DNA of 64,000 nt from Microseira sp041929235 (GCF_041929235.1 NZ_JBHFNP010000170.1:62001-126000), one strand, 5' to 3'; numbered from the stretch's first letter, positions 1-6,755 are shown. Made by a program: numbers and translations. The notes: generated from the sequence alone by a model not told the origin.

Positions 1-121
1 TCCAGGTTTCTTCTGCCTTAGACCTGTCCATGTAGGCATAAAAAGCTTCACTGTCATCTCGATGCTCAAGCATATATGCTCGTAGCTCTTTAAGACTCAT
101 TGCTGCAAAATTAGGTTTCAT
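1..121 (-). CDS. DUF6887-like small protein, partial
   Basis: The reading frame starts with ATG at 121 and runs off the left edge of the window, so only about 40 residues are visible (begins MKPNFAAMSLKELRAYML, later HRDDSEAFYAYMDR). This resembles the small cyanobacterial family I know as DUF6887, usually encoded directly after a DUF6888 gene. That is the case here: its ATG overlaps the stop of the upstream gene in an ATGA junction, which implies translational coupling. The function of the pair is unknown; a toxin-antitoxin-like role is only a guess from its place in a toxin-antitoxin island. Confidence 0.6.
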   Translation of the reverse strand, partial: MKPNFAAMSLKELRAYMLEHRDDSEAFYAYMDRSKAEETW

Positions 122-354
122 GCTTTGTATGTCCATTTACCATCTGGCTCAATCGCTATCTGGGTTTCTTCACCAGCTATGATGACTACCTCACTTGTAC
201 GTTCATCTAAACGTACAAGATAAATAGGTCTATACATCATCGTTAGCCGTTGACACAAAATAAAACACTGTAATAGTTGTGCTACTGTCGGAATGATTGC
301 AACTCCTAAAGATTCTGCTTTTTCTATTGTATAACCGTACAGTGCGATCGCCAC
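118..354 (-). CDS. DUF6888-like small protein
   Basis: This 78-residue frame has the core LCQRLTMMYRPIYLVRLDER followed by IIAGEETQIAIEPDGKW, the pattern I associate with DUF6888. Family members are usually about 55-60 residues, so the first 20 residues may not be translated; an ATT or GTT start near 300-310 is possible. It overlaps the downstream DUF6887-like gene by four bases (ATGA), so the two form one operon. No catalytic motif is visible and the function is unknown. The family name is from memory and was not searched. Confidence 0.55.
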   Translation of the reverse strand: MAIALYGYTIEKAESLGVAIIPTVAQLLQCFILCQRLTMMYRPIYLVRLDERTSEVVIIAGEETQIAIEPDGKWTYKA

Positions 355-548
355 TTAAGACTTTGGAGGATCGGACGCGATATGCCAGAGGTACGCTGCG
401 CCATATGCCAGAGGCACGCTGCGCGATCGCATATAATACGCAAGTCGCGCTCCGCGATATGCCTCCCTTCCGCTGCGCGTGAAGCTTGCGCTACCCTTGG
501 GCGCGAATCGCATCCTCCACTTAGCTAAAATGTAATCAATCGTAGATA
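355..548. repeat. HIP1-bearing palindromic repeats and cassette-flank repeat
   Basis: This intergenic stretch holds several copies of a GCGATATGCC / GCTGCGCG palindromic repeat (about 379-480). It is bounded on the left by ACTTTGGAGGAT (about 359) and on the right by a block containing CCTCCACTTAGCTAAAATGT (about 512-531) followed by AATCAATCGTAG. Near copies of the right block recur at about 1688-1719 and 2451-2488, and of the left block at about 2424-2436. No gene is seen here. Confidence 0.75.
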
Positions 549-578
549 TTCTCTAATTCACAAATCAAACAGCACCAA

Positions 579-623
579 TGACCCTCACAGAATTAAAATG
601 CTATGTCAACAACTTCAATTGAT
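579..623 (+). pseudogene. Stub of a DUF433 antitoxin gene (5' end only)
   Basis: The sequence from about 557 to 599, including ATGACCCTCACAGAATTAAA, nearly repeats the upstream region and first codons of the DUF433-type gene at 3296. After MTLTELK the frame changes to unrelated codons and stops at 623. The next gene starts at 603, inside it. The simplest reading is that a copy of the 3296-type gene was lost by recombination, leaving its leader and first seven codons in front of another DUF433 gene. Confidence 0.6.
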
Positions 624-1130
624 ATCAGTACATTGATTGCTCGTACCCCCCGGTTGCATGGGGGTAGCCCTCATATTGCAGGCAAAGGTGTTACCGTGCG
701 ACGAATTGTCGCTTGGTATAAGCGAGGACTCAATGCCGAAGAAATTGCTGCCCGCATTGAGCATCTTACCCTAGCTGAAGTCTACACAGCATTGGCTTAT
801 TACCATGCCAACAAACAAGAAATCGAAGCAGATATAGCCGCCCAAACTGCTGAAGCTCAAGGATTGGAGGCACTGTACGGGCAAAATGCTCAAAATCAAA
901 CAATACGGATTACAACCAAGGTTCTTCCAGGTGACAAAATTGAAATTCAACTGCCACCTGGATCTGTGGGTGAAGAGGTAGAAGTTTTTGTCATTCTGCC
1001 AGAAAAACCTAAACCTGGACGGCGTAGAGTGCTGGAATTTATTGAAGAAATCCGCAGTCGTCATGCGTCCAGAACAGTTGAAGAAATCGACCGCGAACTT
1101 GAAGCAGAAAGAAATTCATGGGACAGCTAA
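603..1130 (+). CDS. DUF433 domain fused to a VapB-like antitoxin domain
   Basis: The 175-residue product has two parts. Residues about 1-92 are a DUF433 domain (RLHGGSPHIAGKGVTVRRIV, then the AEEIAARIEHLTLAEVYTAL helices). Residues about 100-175 closely match the separate 88-residue antitoxin at 2549 (ITTKVLPGDKIEIQLPPG, VGEEVEVFVILPEKP). The fused gene overlaps the PIN toxin gene at 1118 by 13 bases, as the separate antitoxin overlaps its own PIN gene. DUF433 proteins usually pair with PIN-like toxins. The fusion probably arose by deletion between two cassettes. It is inferred to neutralise the downstream PIN toxin and repress the operon. Confidence 0.75.
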   Translation: MSTTSIDISTLIARTPRLHGGSPHIAGKGVTVRRIVAWYKRGLNAEEIAARIEHLTLAEVYTALAYYHANKQEIEADIAAQTAEAQGLEALYGQNAQNQTIRITTKVLPGDKIEIQLPPGSVGEEVEVFVILPEKPKPGRRRVLEFIEEIRSRHASRTVEEIDRELEAERNSWDS

Positions 1131-1561
1131 CTTTACCTTCTTCAGCAACAGTTTATTTGGATACATCAGTCATTATTTACACCGTTGAAGCTAATCCCAA
1201 TTACTATTTACTTCTCCAACCATTGTGGCTGAAGTTTCAAACAGGTGAAATTGAATTGATTACCAGTGAATTAACCTTGATGGAAGCTATGGTTCTGCCT
1301 CTGAAAAACGCAAATACTGCTTTGTTGAGCGATTACGATCAATTACTCTTATACTCAGAAATCCAGCTATTCCCCATTACTCAATCTGTACTGAGAAATG
1401 CAGCTAATTTAAGGGCTACTACCAACCTGAAAACACCCGATGCTATTCATGCTGCTACGGCTTTAGGTGAAGGCTGTACGCTGTTTCTAACCAATGACAG
1501 TGGATTTCGTAATGTTCCCAATCTGCCGGTTGTCATTCTCAGTGAAGTCTTAGCATCATGA
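1118..1561 (+). CDS. PIN-domain (VapC-type) toxin
   Basis: A 147-residue PIN ribonuclease candidate. The first acidic motif is VYLDTSVIIYTVE near residue 14, a conserved glutamate lies in ELTLMEA, and the C-terminal motif TPDAIHAATA precedes LTNDSGFR, giving the usual set of metal-binding acidic residues. PIN toxins cleave RNA (tRNA, rRNA or mRNA, depending on the subgroup). It overlaps the upstream fused antitoxin gene by 13 bases, so the two are translated together. Length and motifs look intact. Confidence 0.85.
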   Translation: MGQLTLPSSATVYLDTSVIIYTVEANPNYYLLLQPLWLKFQTGEIELITSELTLMEAMVLPLKNANTALLSDYDQLLLYSEIQLFPITQSVLRNAANLRATTNLKTPDAIHAATALGEGCTLFLTNDSGFRNVPNLPVVILSEVLAS

Positions 1562-1739
1562 CAATGCTTTGTGGCGATCGCTCATGCACTTTATTTTCAA
1601 AGAGCGATCGCCTTAAGCCGCAAGTTGCTGGCGCGATATGCCAAGGGCTAGCTACGCGGTCACGAAGTGTGGCGTTAGCCGTATCGCATCCTCCACCTAG
1701 CTAAAATGTAATCAATCAAAGCAGGAAGAAGCATAATCA
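1562..1739. repeat. HIP1 palindromes and cassette-flank repeat
   Basis: Two GCGATCGC octamers at about 1573-1612 form a possible stem-loop just after the PIN gene. They are followed by a GCGATATGCC / CTACGCGG palindrome and by the flank block CCTCCACCTAGCTAAAATGT followed by AATCAATC (about 1690-1717), shared with 512 and 2455. No gene is seen. Confidence 0.65.
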
Positions 1740-1775
1740 ATGACACGCCTTTATCGGTTAATAAGGAGTTTAAAA

Positions 1776-2009
1776 ATGAATGAATTAAAAACAACTGAAG
1801 CCGTAAATATCCAACTGGTTGATTCTCTAGTGCAAATTATTCGTTCGCTTTCTACCGCAGAGCAAGCCTTACTCGAAGTCAAATTATTTGGCAATCTCCC
1901 CTATCCTTCTACTGGCGAACTCATGCACCTGGCTGAGTCGGGTGGAGCTTTTGACTTTCTCCACGATGAACCCGATCTTTACACGCTTGAAGATGGAGAA
2001 CCTGTGTAA
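1776..2009 (+). CDS. Antitoxin of a MazF-like module
   Basis: The start at 1776 is preferred over an upstream ATG at 1740 because AAGGAG lies 8-13 bases before it. The 77-residue product is acidic (ends EPDLYTLEDGEPV) and has a helical segment VDSLVQIIRSLSTAEQALLE, typical of short cyanobacterial antitoxins. Its stop codon overlaps the start of the MazF-like gene (TAATG), which indicates coupling. The partner toxin has an in-frame stop, so this antitoxin may have no active toxin to neutralise here. Confidence 0.65.
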   Translation: MNELKTTEAVNIQLVDSLVQIIRSLSTAEQALLEVKLFGNLPYPSTGELMHLAESGGAFDFLHDEPDLYTLEDGEPV

Positions 2010-2356
2010 TGACTCTGAGTAAAGGTGATATTGTTCTGGCTCAATTCCCATTCACCGATCTGAGTCAAACAAAACTACGTCCTGCTGTCGTACTCTGGTC
2101 ATCACCAACGATTGATGAAGTTACTATCTGTTTTATTTCATCTCAAAATGTCAGCAATTTGACCAGCGATGAATTTGCTATCAATGATACTGATGCCGAG
2201 TTTCCAGGTACTGGATTGTGAGTCTCATCTAAAGTGCGGGTGACTCGAATTACAACTTTGAATCGCCAGTTAATTGTTAGACGCTTGGGTAAGTTAGGAA
2301 ATCAACATATTCAACTATTGAACGCGATTGTGATTCAAGCATTTCAACTAACCTAA
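2009..2356 (+). pseudogene. MazF/PemK-family toxin with in-frame TGA
   Basis: The frame encodes a MazF/PemK endoribonuclease fold (GDIVLAQFPFTDLSQTKLRP near the N terminus). It runs for 70 codons to a TGA at 2219-2221, then continues open in the same frame to a TAA at 2354-2356 with family-like residues (SSKVRVTRITTLNRQLIV). Without the TGA the protein would be 115 residues, a normal length. The stop falls in the GTGL-x-VSS motif, where a lysine is usual. The truncated 70-residue product lacks the last third and is probably inactive. Confidence 0.8.
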
Positions 2357-2500
2357 CTAGATGCGATACGGCTAACGCCACACTTCGTGACCGCGCAGCG
2401 TGCGGTCGGCATATCGCCACTTAGGACTTTGGAGGATGGGATGCGATCGCCTCCTCCACCTAGCTAAAATGTAATCAATCGTAGATTCTCAGTGAAGTAT
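2357..2500. repeat. HIP1 palindrome and cassette-flank repeat
   Basis: Contains a GATACGGCTAACGCCACACTTCGTG-type block, the reverse complement of the one at about 1655-1685, then ACTTTGGAGGAT (as at 359), GCGATCGC, and the flank block CCTCCACCTAGCTAAAATGT with AATCAATCGTAG. The following TTCTCAGTGAAGT resembles the tail of the PIN gene at about 1536-1550, as if one cassette end had been copied here. Confidence 0.65.
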
Positions 2501-2548
2501 TGGCATCAGAAATTTGCTCGCATAATCAAAAATTAAACAGGAGAAAAC

Positions 2549-2815
2549 ATGCAATCAGCTTTGCGGATTACAACCAAAGTTCTTCCAGGAGACAAAGTTG
2601 AAATTAAACTGCCACCAGGCTCAGTGGGTGAAGAGGTTGAAGTTTTCGTCATTCTGCCAGAAAAACCTCAACCAAGCCATAGATTTGTCAAGAGACGGCT
2701 CAGCGAATTCTATGGTGCATTACCTGCAACTGTTCCCTATCCAGGAAAGGAAGCAATTCGTCAGATTGTTGCAGATGTTCTGGCTCAACAAATACTCCCT
2801 ACTGAAGAATCATGA
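2549..2815 (+). CDS. VapB-like antitoxin of the downstream PIN toxin
   Basis: An 88-residue protein that starts 8 bases after AGGAG. Its N-terminal 45 residues (ITTKVLPGDKVEIKLPPG, VGEEVEVFVILPEKP) are nearly the same as the C-terminal part of the fused antitoxin at 603. The C-terminal half (ALPATVPYPGKEAIRQIV) differs, as expected for the part that contacts a different toxin. It overlaps the PIN gene by four bases (ATGA). Function as antitoxin and autorepressor is inferred from context. Confidence 0.75.
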   Translation: MQSALRITTKVLPGDKVEIKLPPGSVGEEVEVFVILPEKPQPSHRFVKRRLSEFYGALPATVPYPGKEAIRQIVADVLAQQILPTEES

Positions 2816-3216
2816 CTGACTTGTGGGTAGATGCTAACGTCCTTCTGCGATTTCTCACTGGAGAGCCTCCCGATCTAGCCCAACGCGCTCTGAGGCTGAT
2901 TCAACAAGCTGAAAGAGGAGAAGTTATCCTCAGACTTTCACCCATTGTAGTCGCCGAGGTGGTTTGGGTATTAGGTTCGTTTTATCGCTATCCTCGCAAC
3001 CAGATTGCTGAGGTTTTGTTGCCGTTGGTGACAGCAGAAGGAGTCGTCTTAGAAGAGTCCGAACAAGTGGTAGCAGCTTTGGATCGCATGGCAACTGCAA
3101 ATGTAGATTTTATTGATGCCTACCTTGCAGAAGTTGCCCGTCGAGAAGGCGGCTCAGTGGTTTCTTTTGACCGAGATTTCAGACGTTTAGATATTCCTTG
3201 GGTAGAGCCAGAGTAG
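2812..3216 (+). CDS. PIN-domain (VapC-type) toxin
   Basis: A 134-residue PIN ribonuclease. The first motif is DLWVDANVLLRFLTGEPPD. A conserved glutamate follows in VVAEVVWVL, and the C-terminal acidic pair is in VDFIDAYLAE and VVSFDRDFRRL. The ANVLLRFLTGE pattern is typical of the VapC group found widely in cyanobacteria. It is coupled to the antitoxin at 2549 and appears intact. Confidence 0.87.
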   Translation: MTDLWVDANVLLRFLTGEPPDLAQRALRLIQQAERGEVILRLSPIVVAEVVWVLGSFYRYPRNQIAEVLLPLVTAEGVVLEESEQVVAALDRMATANVDFIDAYLAEVARREGGSVVSFDRDFRRLDIPWVEPE

Positions 3217-3295
3217 GATATCAAAATAAGTAAGTACACCAGCACGCCAGGGACTTAAGTTCCATATCTTTCAATTCACAAACCAAATAGCACCA

Positions 3296-3622
3296 ATGAC
3301 CCTCACAGAATTAAAAGCCCAATTGCTTTCCTTGACACCAGCAGAAAAAGCCGAAATCATCCAGCTATTATCCCAAAATCTTGCGATCGCTTGGCAAGGA
3401 ATTAACAAAACTCCCGGTGTCATGGGAGGAGATGCCTGTATCAGAGAAACTCGTATTCCCGTTTGGTTACTTGTAAGTTATCGTCGTTCAGGTATGAATG
3501 AAGCCAAAATCTTAGATAACTATCCAACTTTATCTGCTGCTGACTTAGCAAATGCCTGGACTTATGCTGAAGCATACCACGACGAAATTGAAGCAGCAAT
3601 TCAAAAGCATGAGGAAGCATGA
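3296..3622 (+). CDS. DUF433 antitoxin-like protein, apparently without partner
   Basis: 108 residues. An N-terminal helical segment (MTLTELKAQLLSLTPAEKAE) precedes a DUF433 domain with KTPGVMGGDACIRETRIPVW and a helical end (LSAADLANAWTYAEAYHDEI). It is clearly paralogous to the gene at 62468-62881, which is followed by a PIN toxin. Here no toxin follows: the 115 bases after the stop hold only a 36-codon frame overlapping by ATGA, with no PIN-like residues. It is probably an orphan antitoxin or the survivor of a broken module. Confidence 0.75.
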   Translation: MTLTELKAQLLSLTPAEKAEIIQLLSQNLAIAWQGINKTPGVMGGDACIRETRIPVWLLVSYRRSGMNEAKILDNYPTLSAADLANAWTYAEAYHDEIEAAIQKHEEA

Positions 3623-3738
3623 TCGATAGGTATCACCATGAGTCCGCCAACGTTGTCCCGGAAAATCAGGGAAACCTACCAAAAAGCAATCATCTTCTTG
3701 GGACTATTGAATCATCATTGGGTACTTAACTTTCTTCA

Positions 3739-3969
3739 TCAAAGACTGTTCCATTCTTCAAGCAAAATTTCCCGCTCTAGAATCGCTTCAACTTCCCTAA
3801 TCATCATTCGCAGTTGAGCAACCGAATACTCATCGTTTGAGGGAATAGTCAGGCGATGTTGCTCGTAAACCATAAATTGGTGTTTTGAGCCAGAAAATAA
3901 TCCCTCAAAGCCGAGTTTACGCAATTTTTTAATAAAGTCTTGACGCTTACTAGGTGTCCATCGGCTCAA
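3739..3969 (-). CDS. hicA: HicA-like mRNA interferase toxin
   Basis: A 76-residue protein of the usual HicA size. The N terminus WTPSKRQDFIKKLRKLGFEG and the GSKHQFMVYE segment, with the catalytic-type histidine, match the double-stranded RNA-binding fold of HicA. HicA cleaves mRNA and is neutralised by HicB. The gene overlaps the upstream HicB-like gene by 20 bases, so the order is antitoxin then toxin, which is the less common arrangement. Confidence 0.75.
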   Translation of the reverse strand: MSRWTPSKRQDFIKKLRKLGFEGLFSGSKHQFMVYEQHRLTIPSNDEYSVAQLRMMIREVEAILEREILLEEWNSL

Positions 3970-4219
3970 GGGTCGGCTCCTGATTTAAGTCAATGTTATC
4001 AATAACTGGCAGAGAATGTTTAAGCTTTAATCCAACTAAAATCCAGTCTTCCAGTGTTGAGCGTAACTCATTTTCACAGCCTCGCAGTGTATCTGCAAAT
4101 GCGATGACTCCTTTGCAAGCCGGAATTTTACCGACAAATGTGCCATCTTCCAGTTTGTCGTAAACTGCCTGCGCGATCGCTAACTCCACGTAGTCACTGA
4201 GAATAAACCTTACAGCCAT
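3950..4219 (-). CDS. hicB: HicB-like antitoxin
   Basis: 89 residues with the HicB partial RNase H-like fold: YDKLEDGTFVGKIPACKGVI, then a helix CENELRSTLEDWILVGLKL and a short acidic tail. It precedes and overlaps the HicA-like gene. No separate DNA-binding domain is visible after the fold, so it may repress its operon through the fold itself or not at all. Confidence 0.75.
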   Translation of the reverse strand: MAVRFILSDYVELAIAQAVYDKLEDGTFVGKIPACKGVIAFADTLRGCENELRSTLEDWILVGLKLKHSLPVIDNIDLNQEPTLEPMDT

Positions 4220-4269
4220 TTAATCTCCCAGTAGCATTAGTATTTTTCTGATTATATTCTGCTTCCAAA

Positions 4270-4368
4270 AAGACAAAATTTAGAGCGATCGCACTCTCTC
4301 CAACAAGCGTGCGATCGCGAAGCGGAAGGGAGGCATATCGCTCCCCATTCCTATTCCATCCAATAACG
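4270..4368. repeat. HIP1/GCGATATGCC palindrome at element border
   Basis: Two GCGATCGC octamers and a GGAGGCATATCGC arm (about 4331-4341) form the same palindromic repeat as at 379-480. It lies just outside the right end of the IS605-type element. The last bases (4351-4368) probably belong to the gene interrupted by that element (see 5808-6035). Confidence 0.55.
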
Positions 4369-4378
4369 ATTGACATAC

Positions 4379-5566
4379 TCACCGCCCTAAAAGTGCGGTG
4401 ATTCTTGACACTTCATCGACTGATGCTACCGGAGTAGTCTTACTCTGTCTCTGTGTCCGTTTAGAGTCGTGGCAATGCCCTATCCCGACTTTATTTATAT
4501 TTCTGGCTGCGTTGAAATCTCTGTCTTGTTCAGTACCGCAATTAAGGCATAGGACTGAACGAATAGAGAGGTCTACTTTACCCCATTTAAACCCACAATC
4601 TGCACATACTTGGCTAGTTGGTTCCCAACGACTAATTACCCGAAACTCCCTACCCAGTTTCTCAGATTTAGCTTCGCACAGCACTCTAAACTCGTACCAT
4701 CCCTGCTGACTAATTGCCCTTGCAAGCTTGCGGTTTTTGACCATCCCCGATACATTTAAATCTTCCAAAACAATTACTTGGTTTTCGTTAACTATCTTGG
4801 TTGACAATTTGTGCAGAAAATCTTTGCGGGTATCTGCGATTTTGTTGTGTAGCTTAGCAATCTGGACGCGGGTTTTGTTTCTACGGTTTGAGTCTTTAAG
4901 TTGGCGGGCTAATTTACGTTGCCACTTGCGAACTTTCCGGTCTAAGTTTTTATAACTCGGAATGAAGGCTTTTTCGCCATTACTCATTACAGCAAAAGTT
5001 TTGATTCCCATATCTATACCGATGCTAATGTGTTCGGCATCGATTTGAACGGGTTCAATCTCTACAACAAAACTCAGGAAATAGCGGTTTGCACAATCCT
5101 TAATTATCGTAACAGAGCTAGGGGGCGATGGTAGTTCTCGGCTCCAAATCGGTTTAACAGTCCCAATCTTGGCTAGATAAACCCCACCTCCTTTGATTGA
5201 AAAGCCACCGCGAGTAAGTCTTGCTGATTGGCTATTAGTCCGTTTTTTGAATTTAGGGTATCCAACTTTTCGACCTTTTCTTTTGCCTTTGCAGGAGTCG
5301 AAAAAGTTCTTGAAAGCTGTTTCTAAATCCGCTACAGACTGCTGCAATGGAATGTTTGAAACTTCGCTTAACCACGCCCTAGCCTCAGTCTTTTTTGCTT
5401 GAGTGATAACTATCTTTTGGAGTTCAGCGGATTTAGGCTTTTTTTCAGATTGTTTACAGATAGCCAAAGCATCGTTATACACAACACGGACGCAACCGAA
5501 CAACCGAGCCAAATTCTGTTTTTGTTGGTCTGTTGGGTAAAAACGATACTGATATCTTGCTTTCAT
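4379..5566 (-). CDS. tnpB: TnpB RNA-guided endonuclease
   Basis: 395 residues, a normal TnpB length, with the N-terminal RYQYRFYPTDQQKQNLARL helix-turn region. The RuvC catalytic residues are present: D185 in GIDMGIKTFA, E268 in VIVLEDLNVSGM and D350 in DRDFNAARN. A four-cysteine zinc finger (C321, C324, C340, C343) lies between the last two. TnpB uses an RNA from the element end to cut DNA next to a short motif and helps keep the element at donor sites. All key residues are intact, so it may be active. The short tail after residue 365 is basic. Confidence 0.92.
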   Translation of the reverse strand: MKARYQYRFYPTDQQKQNLARLFGCVRVVYNDALAICKQSEKKPKSAELQKIVITQAKKTEARAWLSEVSNIPLQQSVADLETAFKNFFDSCKGKRKGRKVGYPKFKKRTNSQSARLTRGGFSIKGGGVYLAKIGTVKPIWSRELPSPPSSVTIIKDCANRYFLSFVVEIEPVQIDAEHISIGIDMGIKTFAVMSNGEKAFIPSYKNLDRKVRKWQRKLARQLKDSNRRNKTRVQIAKLHNKIADTRKDFLHKLSTKIVNENQVIVLEDLNVSGMVKNRKLARAISQQGWYEFRVLCEAKSEKLGREFRVISRWEPTSQVCADCGFKWGKVDLSIRSVLCLNCGTEQDRDFNAARNINKVGIGHCHDSKRTQRQSKTTPVASVDEVSRITALLGR

Positions 5567-5632
5567 TGATTCGACCTTTCAATGTACTTATTAGATTATA
5601 CTTAATATACAGACGTTTAGCCGGATAGTTTA

Positions 5633-5806
5633 ATGAAAAATCGCCGTCTAGATATTAAACTTACTGATTACGAATTGCAGCAGTTAAAAGAAGAAGCTAT
5701 AAGACGAGGGATGACCAAATCTGAACTAATTCGTAGTCTTATAGCTCGTTTTCCAGCGCCATCTCAGGAAAGCCGTCCTAGAAGGACGGGGCTTGAATCC
5801 CATTAG
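5633..5806 (+). CDS. Small ribbon-helix-helix protein of the IS element
   Basis: 57 codons divergent from tnpB, with 66 bases between the two starts. The product begins MKNRRLDIKLTDYELQQLKE and continues EAIRRGMTKSELIRSLIARF: a beta strand and two helices as in CopG/MetJ-type DNA-binding proteins. The last third is encoded by the element's left-end hairpin, and the stop lies one base inside the inferred border. It may repress the divergent tnpB promoter or bind the element end. Two other IS605-type units here carry an analogous divergent gene (32478-32624 and 44775-44945). Confidence 0.7.
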   Translation: MKNRRLDIKLTDYELQQLKEEAIRRGMTKSELIRSLIARFPAPSQESRPRRTGLESH

Positions 5807-5807
5807 C

Positions 5808-6035
5808 TTTGGTCAAAATCCGAATCACTTCACCCTGAACAGGCGATGGTAAAGGCGGACTCCATTCGCTAATCTCTGCAAAGCGCACTACATACAGTTG
5901 ACGCACGACGCTTTCTACGCCTCCTGGCACGCCGCAGGCAAGCAAGCGGATCGGGTGTTTACCTGGAGGAACATCGGGAATGTTTTCCCGCAGCAGTTCC
6001 GGGACTGACTTGGGTGTTATTATCATAGACTTCAT
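5808..6035 (-). pseudogene. Small conserved protein interrupted by the IS element
   Basis: The frame from 6035 encodes residues such as NIPDVPPGKHPIRLLACGVP and QLYVVRFAEISEWSPPLPSP, then GEVIRILTK, after which it enters the element (IQAPSF is element-encoded). Joining ACCAAA at 5808-5813 to CGTTATTGGATGGAATAG on the far side (minus strand 4368-4351) gives an in-frame ending TKRYWME and a stop, making about 81 residues. This resembles a small cyanobacterial protein family of unknown function, from memory. Only the last five codons are displaced, so some function may remain. Confidence 0.55.
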
Positions 6036-6249
6036 ACACGTGAATATGTGGATTGGCGATCGCTCTCAAGTTTTCCAGGCAACGGGGCGATCGCTTTTCA
6101 GTTTGTACATCCTGACTATAGTTCATTTGCCGCCGTAAATCAAGCGTTACGACAAAAAAAATGGTCGGAACGGCAAATAAGCATTAGACTTAGATCGGAG
6201 AATGGTAACATCTGCTTGCAATGTCATGGCTAGCAGTTGAGCATCGATA

Positions 6250-6504
6250 GTGATCCGTTGGAGATTGGCAGTTGTGATGGCTGAACGAAATATCAGCAAT
6301 AAAGAGTTGGCTGCTTTGACTGGAATGCATCCAACTTCGATTTCCAAGATAAAGACTCGTCGCCGCCTCACCAGAATTGATGAGGAAACCCTCAACACCT
6401 TGTGTGAAGCGCTTTGCTGTCAGCCGGGTGATTTGATGGTTTATGAAAAGGAGGAGCAAGAGCAGCAGAGAAAGCACAAAGGTAATGAATCTGGCAAAGA
6501 TTGA
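6250..6504 (+). CDS. XRE-family HTH regulator, copy 1
   Basis: An 84-residue Cro/C1-type helix-turn-helix protein with a GTG start. The motif is ISNKELAALTGMHPTSISKI, followed by LTRIDEETLNTLCEALCCQP and GDLMVYEKEE, as in the small Cro/C1 type with a GDL(L/M)xY ending. It shares most residues with the gene at 6759, and the RHH gene at 6567 lies between them. The tail is charged and Gln/Glu-rich. Targets are unknown; an antitoxin or phage-type repressor role is possible. Confidence 0.8.
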   Translation: MIRWRLAVVMAERNISNKELAALTGMHPTSISKIKTRRRLTRIDEETLNTLCEALCCQPGDLMVYEKEEQEQQRKHKGNESGKD

Positions 6505-6566
6505 CTTTCTTACCTTGCCTTCACTACCACTGGCTAATTGTGTAAAATTACCAAAAACATACAAGC

Positions 6567-6755
6567 GTGCCACCGAAAAACCTCAGACGGATAACCAGTT
6601 ACGTTCTTCCTGAAGTAGCCAAAGCATTAGAAGAATGGGCCGAGAAAGAAGAACGGTCTGTGTCTTGGTTGGTGGGTAAGCTGATTGAGAAAGGTGTTAA
6701 AGAGTATCAAAGCCAACAACAGCAAAATGAATCTACTCAGAAGGAGAGCAGTTGA
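6567..6755 (+). CDS. Small ribbon-helix-helix (CopG-like) protein
   Basis: 62 residues with a GTG start. RRITSYVLPEVAKALEEWAE, then KEERSVSWLVGKLIEKGVKE, matches a beta strand and two helices of an RHH DNA-binding protein, followed by a Gln-rich tail like those of its neighbours. It is encoded four bases before the second XRE gene, so those two are probably cotranscribed. The XRE-RHH-XRE series looks like a duplicated regulator unit. Confidence 0.65.
   Translation: MPPKNLRRITSYVLPEVAKALEEWAEKEERSVSWLVGKLIEKGVKEYQSQQQQNESTQKESS

Larger units (their letters stand above)
4369..5807 (-). mobile_element. IS200/IS605-type element with tnpB and divergent RHH gene
   Basis: The element is about 1.44 kb. 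Its right end holds a hairpin (TCACCGC 4379-4385 pairing with GCGGTGA 4395-4401) that overlaps the tnpB stop, followed by GAGTATGTCAA on the minus strand. The left end has a second hairpin, CCGTCCT 5773-5779 with AGGACGG 5783-5789. Such subterminal hairpins replace inverted repeats in this family. No tnpA is present, so mobility would need a transposase in trans. Borders are inferred because joining the flanks restores a small gene (see 5808-6035). In this family the region at the tnpB 3' end and right end gives the guide (omega) RNA. Confidence 0.8.

Noticed and set aside
3619..3729. 36-codon frame overlapping the orphan DUF433 gene by ATGA
   Set aside because: It is too short and lacks any PIN or toxin-like residue; probably chance.
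4398..5402. Plus-strand frames opposite tnpB
   Set aside because: The minus-strand TnpB is complete with catalytic residues; these frames are shadows.
6147..6573. Minus-strand frames of 83 and 127 codons, one with a TIDAQLLAMTLQADVTIL stretch faintly like a PIN-protein tail
   Set aside because: They overlap the well-supported XRE gene, and the similarity is too weak.
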